In this document: positions 63,248 to 64,000 of the stretch, piece by piece
How positions within the stretch are numbered: the stretch's first letter is position 1
How the letters are laid out: every line of letters starts with the position of its first letter
NCBI RefSeq assembly: GCF_964199755.1
Contig: NC_133900.1
Location: 75,376,727 to 75,440,726, forward strand
Length of the DNA stretch: 64,000 nt
Direction of reading: 5' to 3'
Origin: Larus michahellis
Taxonomy: Eukaryota > Chordata > Aves > Charadriiformes > Laridae
Notes under the pieces: generated by a model
What the model was told of the DNA's origin: nothing
The model's input: only the letters and a program-made list of their open reading frames with translations
Databases searched by the model: none
Position numbers and translations under genes: made by a program

Positions 63248-64000
63248 CTGAGCATCAGAAAAGAAGTCAGGCTCTAATTTTATTTCTAAGGCAAACACTT
63301 TTGAAATAATGAATACCAAAATCAGGTGCATAATTTTATGTTTAGAGATATGCAGAAGGGACTGATTTTCAGAAGCGATGCAAACTGCTCAAAATCCATC
63401 GATCACCCACATGAGTCAACCACTGGATGCTTCAGAAATACCAGGGCTTCTGATATCCAGGCAAGGTTTCAAAAAGGGAGCAAAACATAAAGCTGGAACA
63501 CTATGTTTATGCCAAAAGTGTAAGAATATCTTGTCTTTATTTAATTTACTTAATGATTTAATTTAGCATCTACAACTGGATCTAGAACCTCAAGTTGGCA
63601 AAGCACCAAGTTTTGGTTAGGTCCAATTTAAATAACTTTTTTGAAAAAAAATTGAGGATATTTATTGTTTAAAAATAAATCATTAAAATTACATTAAGGG
63701 TAGCTTTTAAGAGACTAGCAAATCAATTCACTGAAAATGAGAAAACGGTACAGAGAAGTTTTGTAAAAATTTTCTCATGAAATGTATCCAGAGATAATAT
63801 ATTAAATGTTTCACAAATTGAAAACAAGATCTTCCACCTTTACCCTGTAGAACTACATAGCCGTGCTTACACGTTATTAATGTAAACAGGTCAAATGATT
63901 TTAAATTTTATTTAACAGAATGAATGTTCATCTGTAAATGTTGCAGGGCCTTAGTATTTACAAAACTAGCATTGTGTGTGTGTTTATCAATTGAATCTGC
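63248..64000. other. AT-rich stretch to window edge
   Basis: I recognise nothing here. It would be intron if the minus-strand chain is real. A 62-codon plus-strand frame at 63378-63566 has no motif. Confidence 0.45.

Noticed and set aside
1..64000. Searched by eye for tRNA, rRNA, snRNA, CRISPR arrays, bacterial operons and phage genes.
   Set aside because: None was seen; the composition and retroelements fit vertebrate nuclear DNA. A covariance-model search would be needed to exclude small RNAs fully.

Overview
The window is vertebrate nuclear DNA and almost certainly from a bird. It has long AT-rich non-coding stretches, short GC-rich patches, microsatellites and homopolymer tracts. It also holds three avian-type retroelements: two CR1 non-LTR retrotransposon copies in opposite orientation, and one solo LTR of a type widespread in birds. 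There are no operons, bacterial genes, CRISPR arrays or recognisable RNA genes. The only protein that can be named with confidence is the decayed CR1 ORF2 polyprotein (end of the endonuclease, then reverse transcriptase).

Layout. 1-30.4 kb is non-coding DNA with a few splice-flanked exon-like segments, a 62-bp-period tandem duplication (9.8 kb) and a strong G-quadruplex motif (16.0 kb). At 30.4-34.2 kb lie a minus-strand solo LTR and then a 2.3-kb minus-strand CR1 copy, broken by one frameshift and two nonsense codons. 34.2-46 kb is non-coding except for an unusually long unexplained ORF (258 codons, 39.67-40.44 kb) that begins just upstream of a good splice acceptor. A short plus-strand CR1 3' end sits at 46.0-46.25 kb. 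At 49.9-50.04 kb there is a perfect 50-bp inverted repeat around a 42-bp loop, the most striking structure in the window. 52.8-53.9 kb is GC- and CpG-rich, like a promoter CpG island. 54.3-54.5 kb holds a perfect 2 x 20 bp duplication and a CA/TA tract. 55-64 kb is AT-rich. It carries several minus-strand exon-like segments, three of which join in one reading phase, so it may be the 3' part of a minus-strand gene that continues beyond the right edge. I could not name that gene.

Apart from CR1 I cannot assign any gene. The exon calls rest on splice-site consensus and reading phase only and carry low confidence; isolated pseudo-exons of this quality are common in vertebrate introns. I found no previously undescribed multi-gene system. 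The items most worth checking are the perfect inverted repeat, the 258-codon ORF, the phase-consistent minus-strand exon chain at the right edge, and the CpG-rich block.
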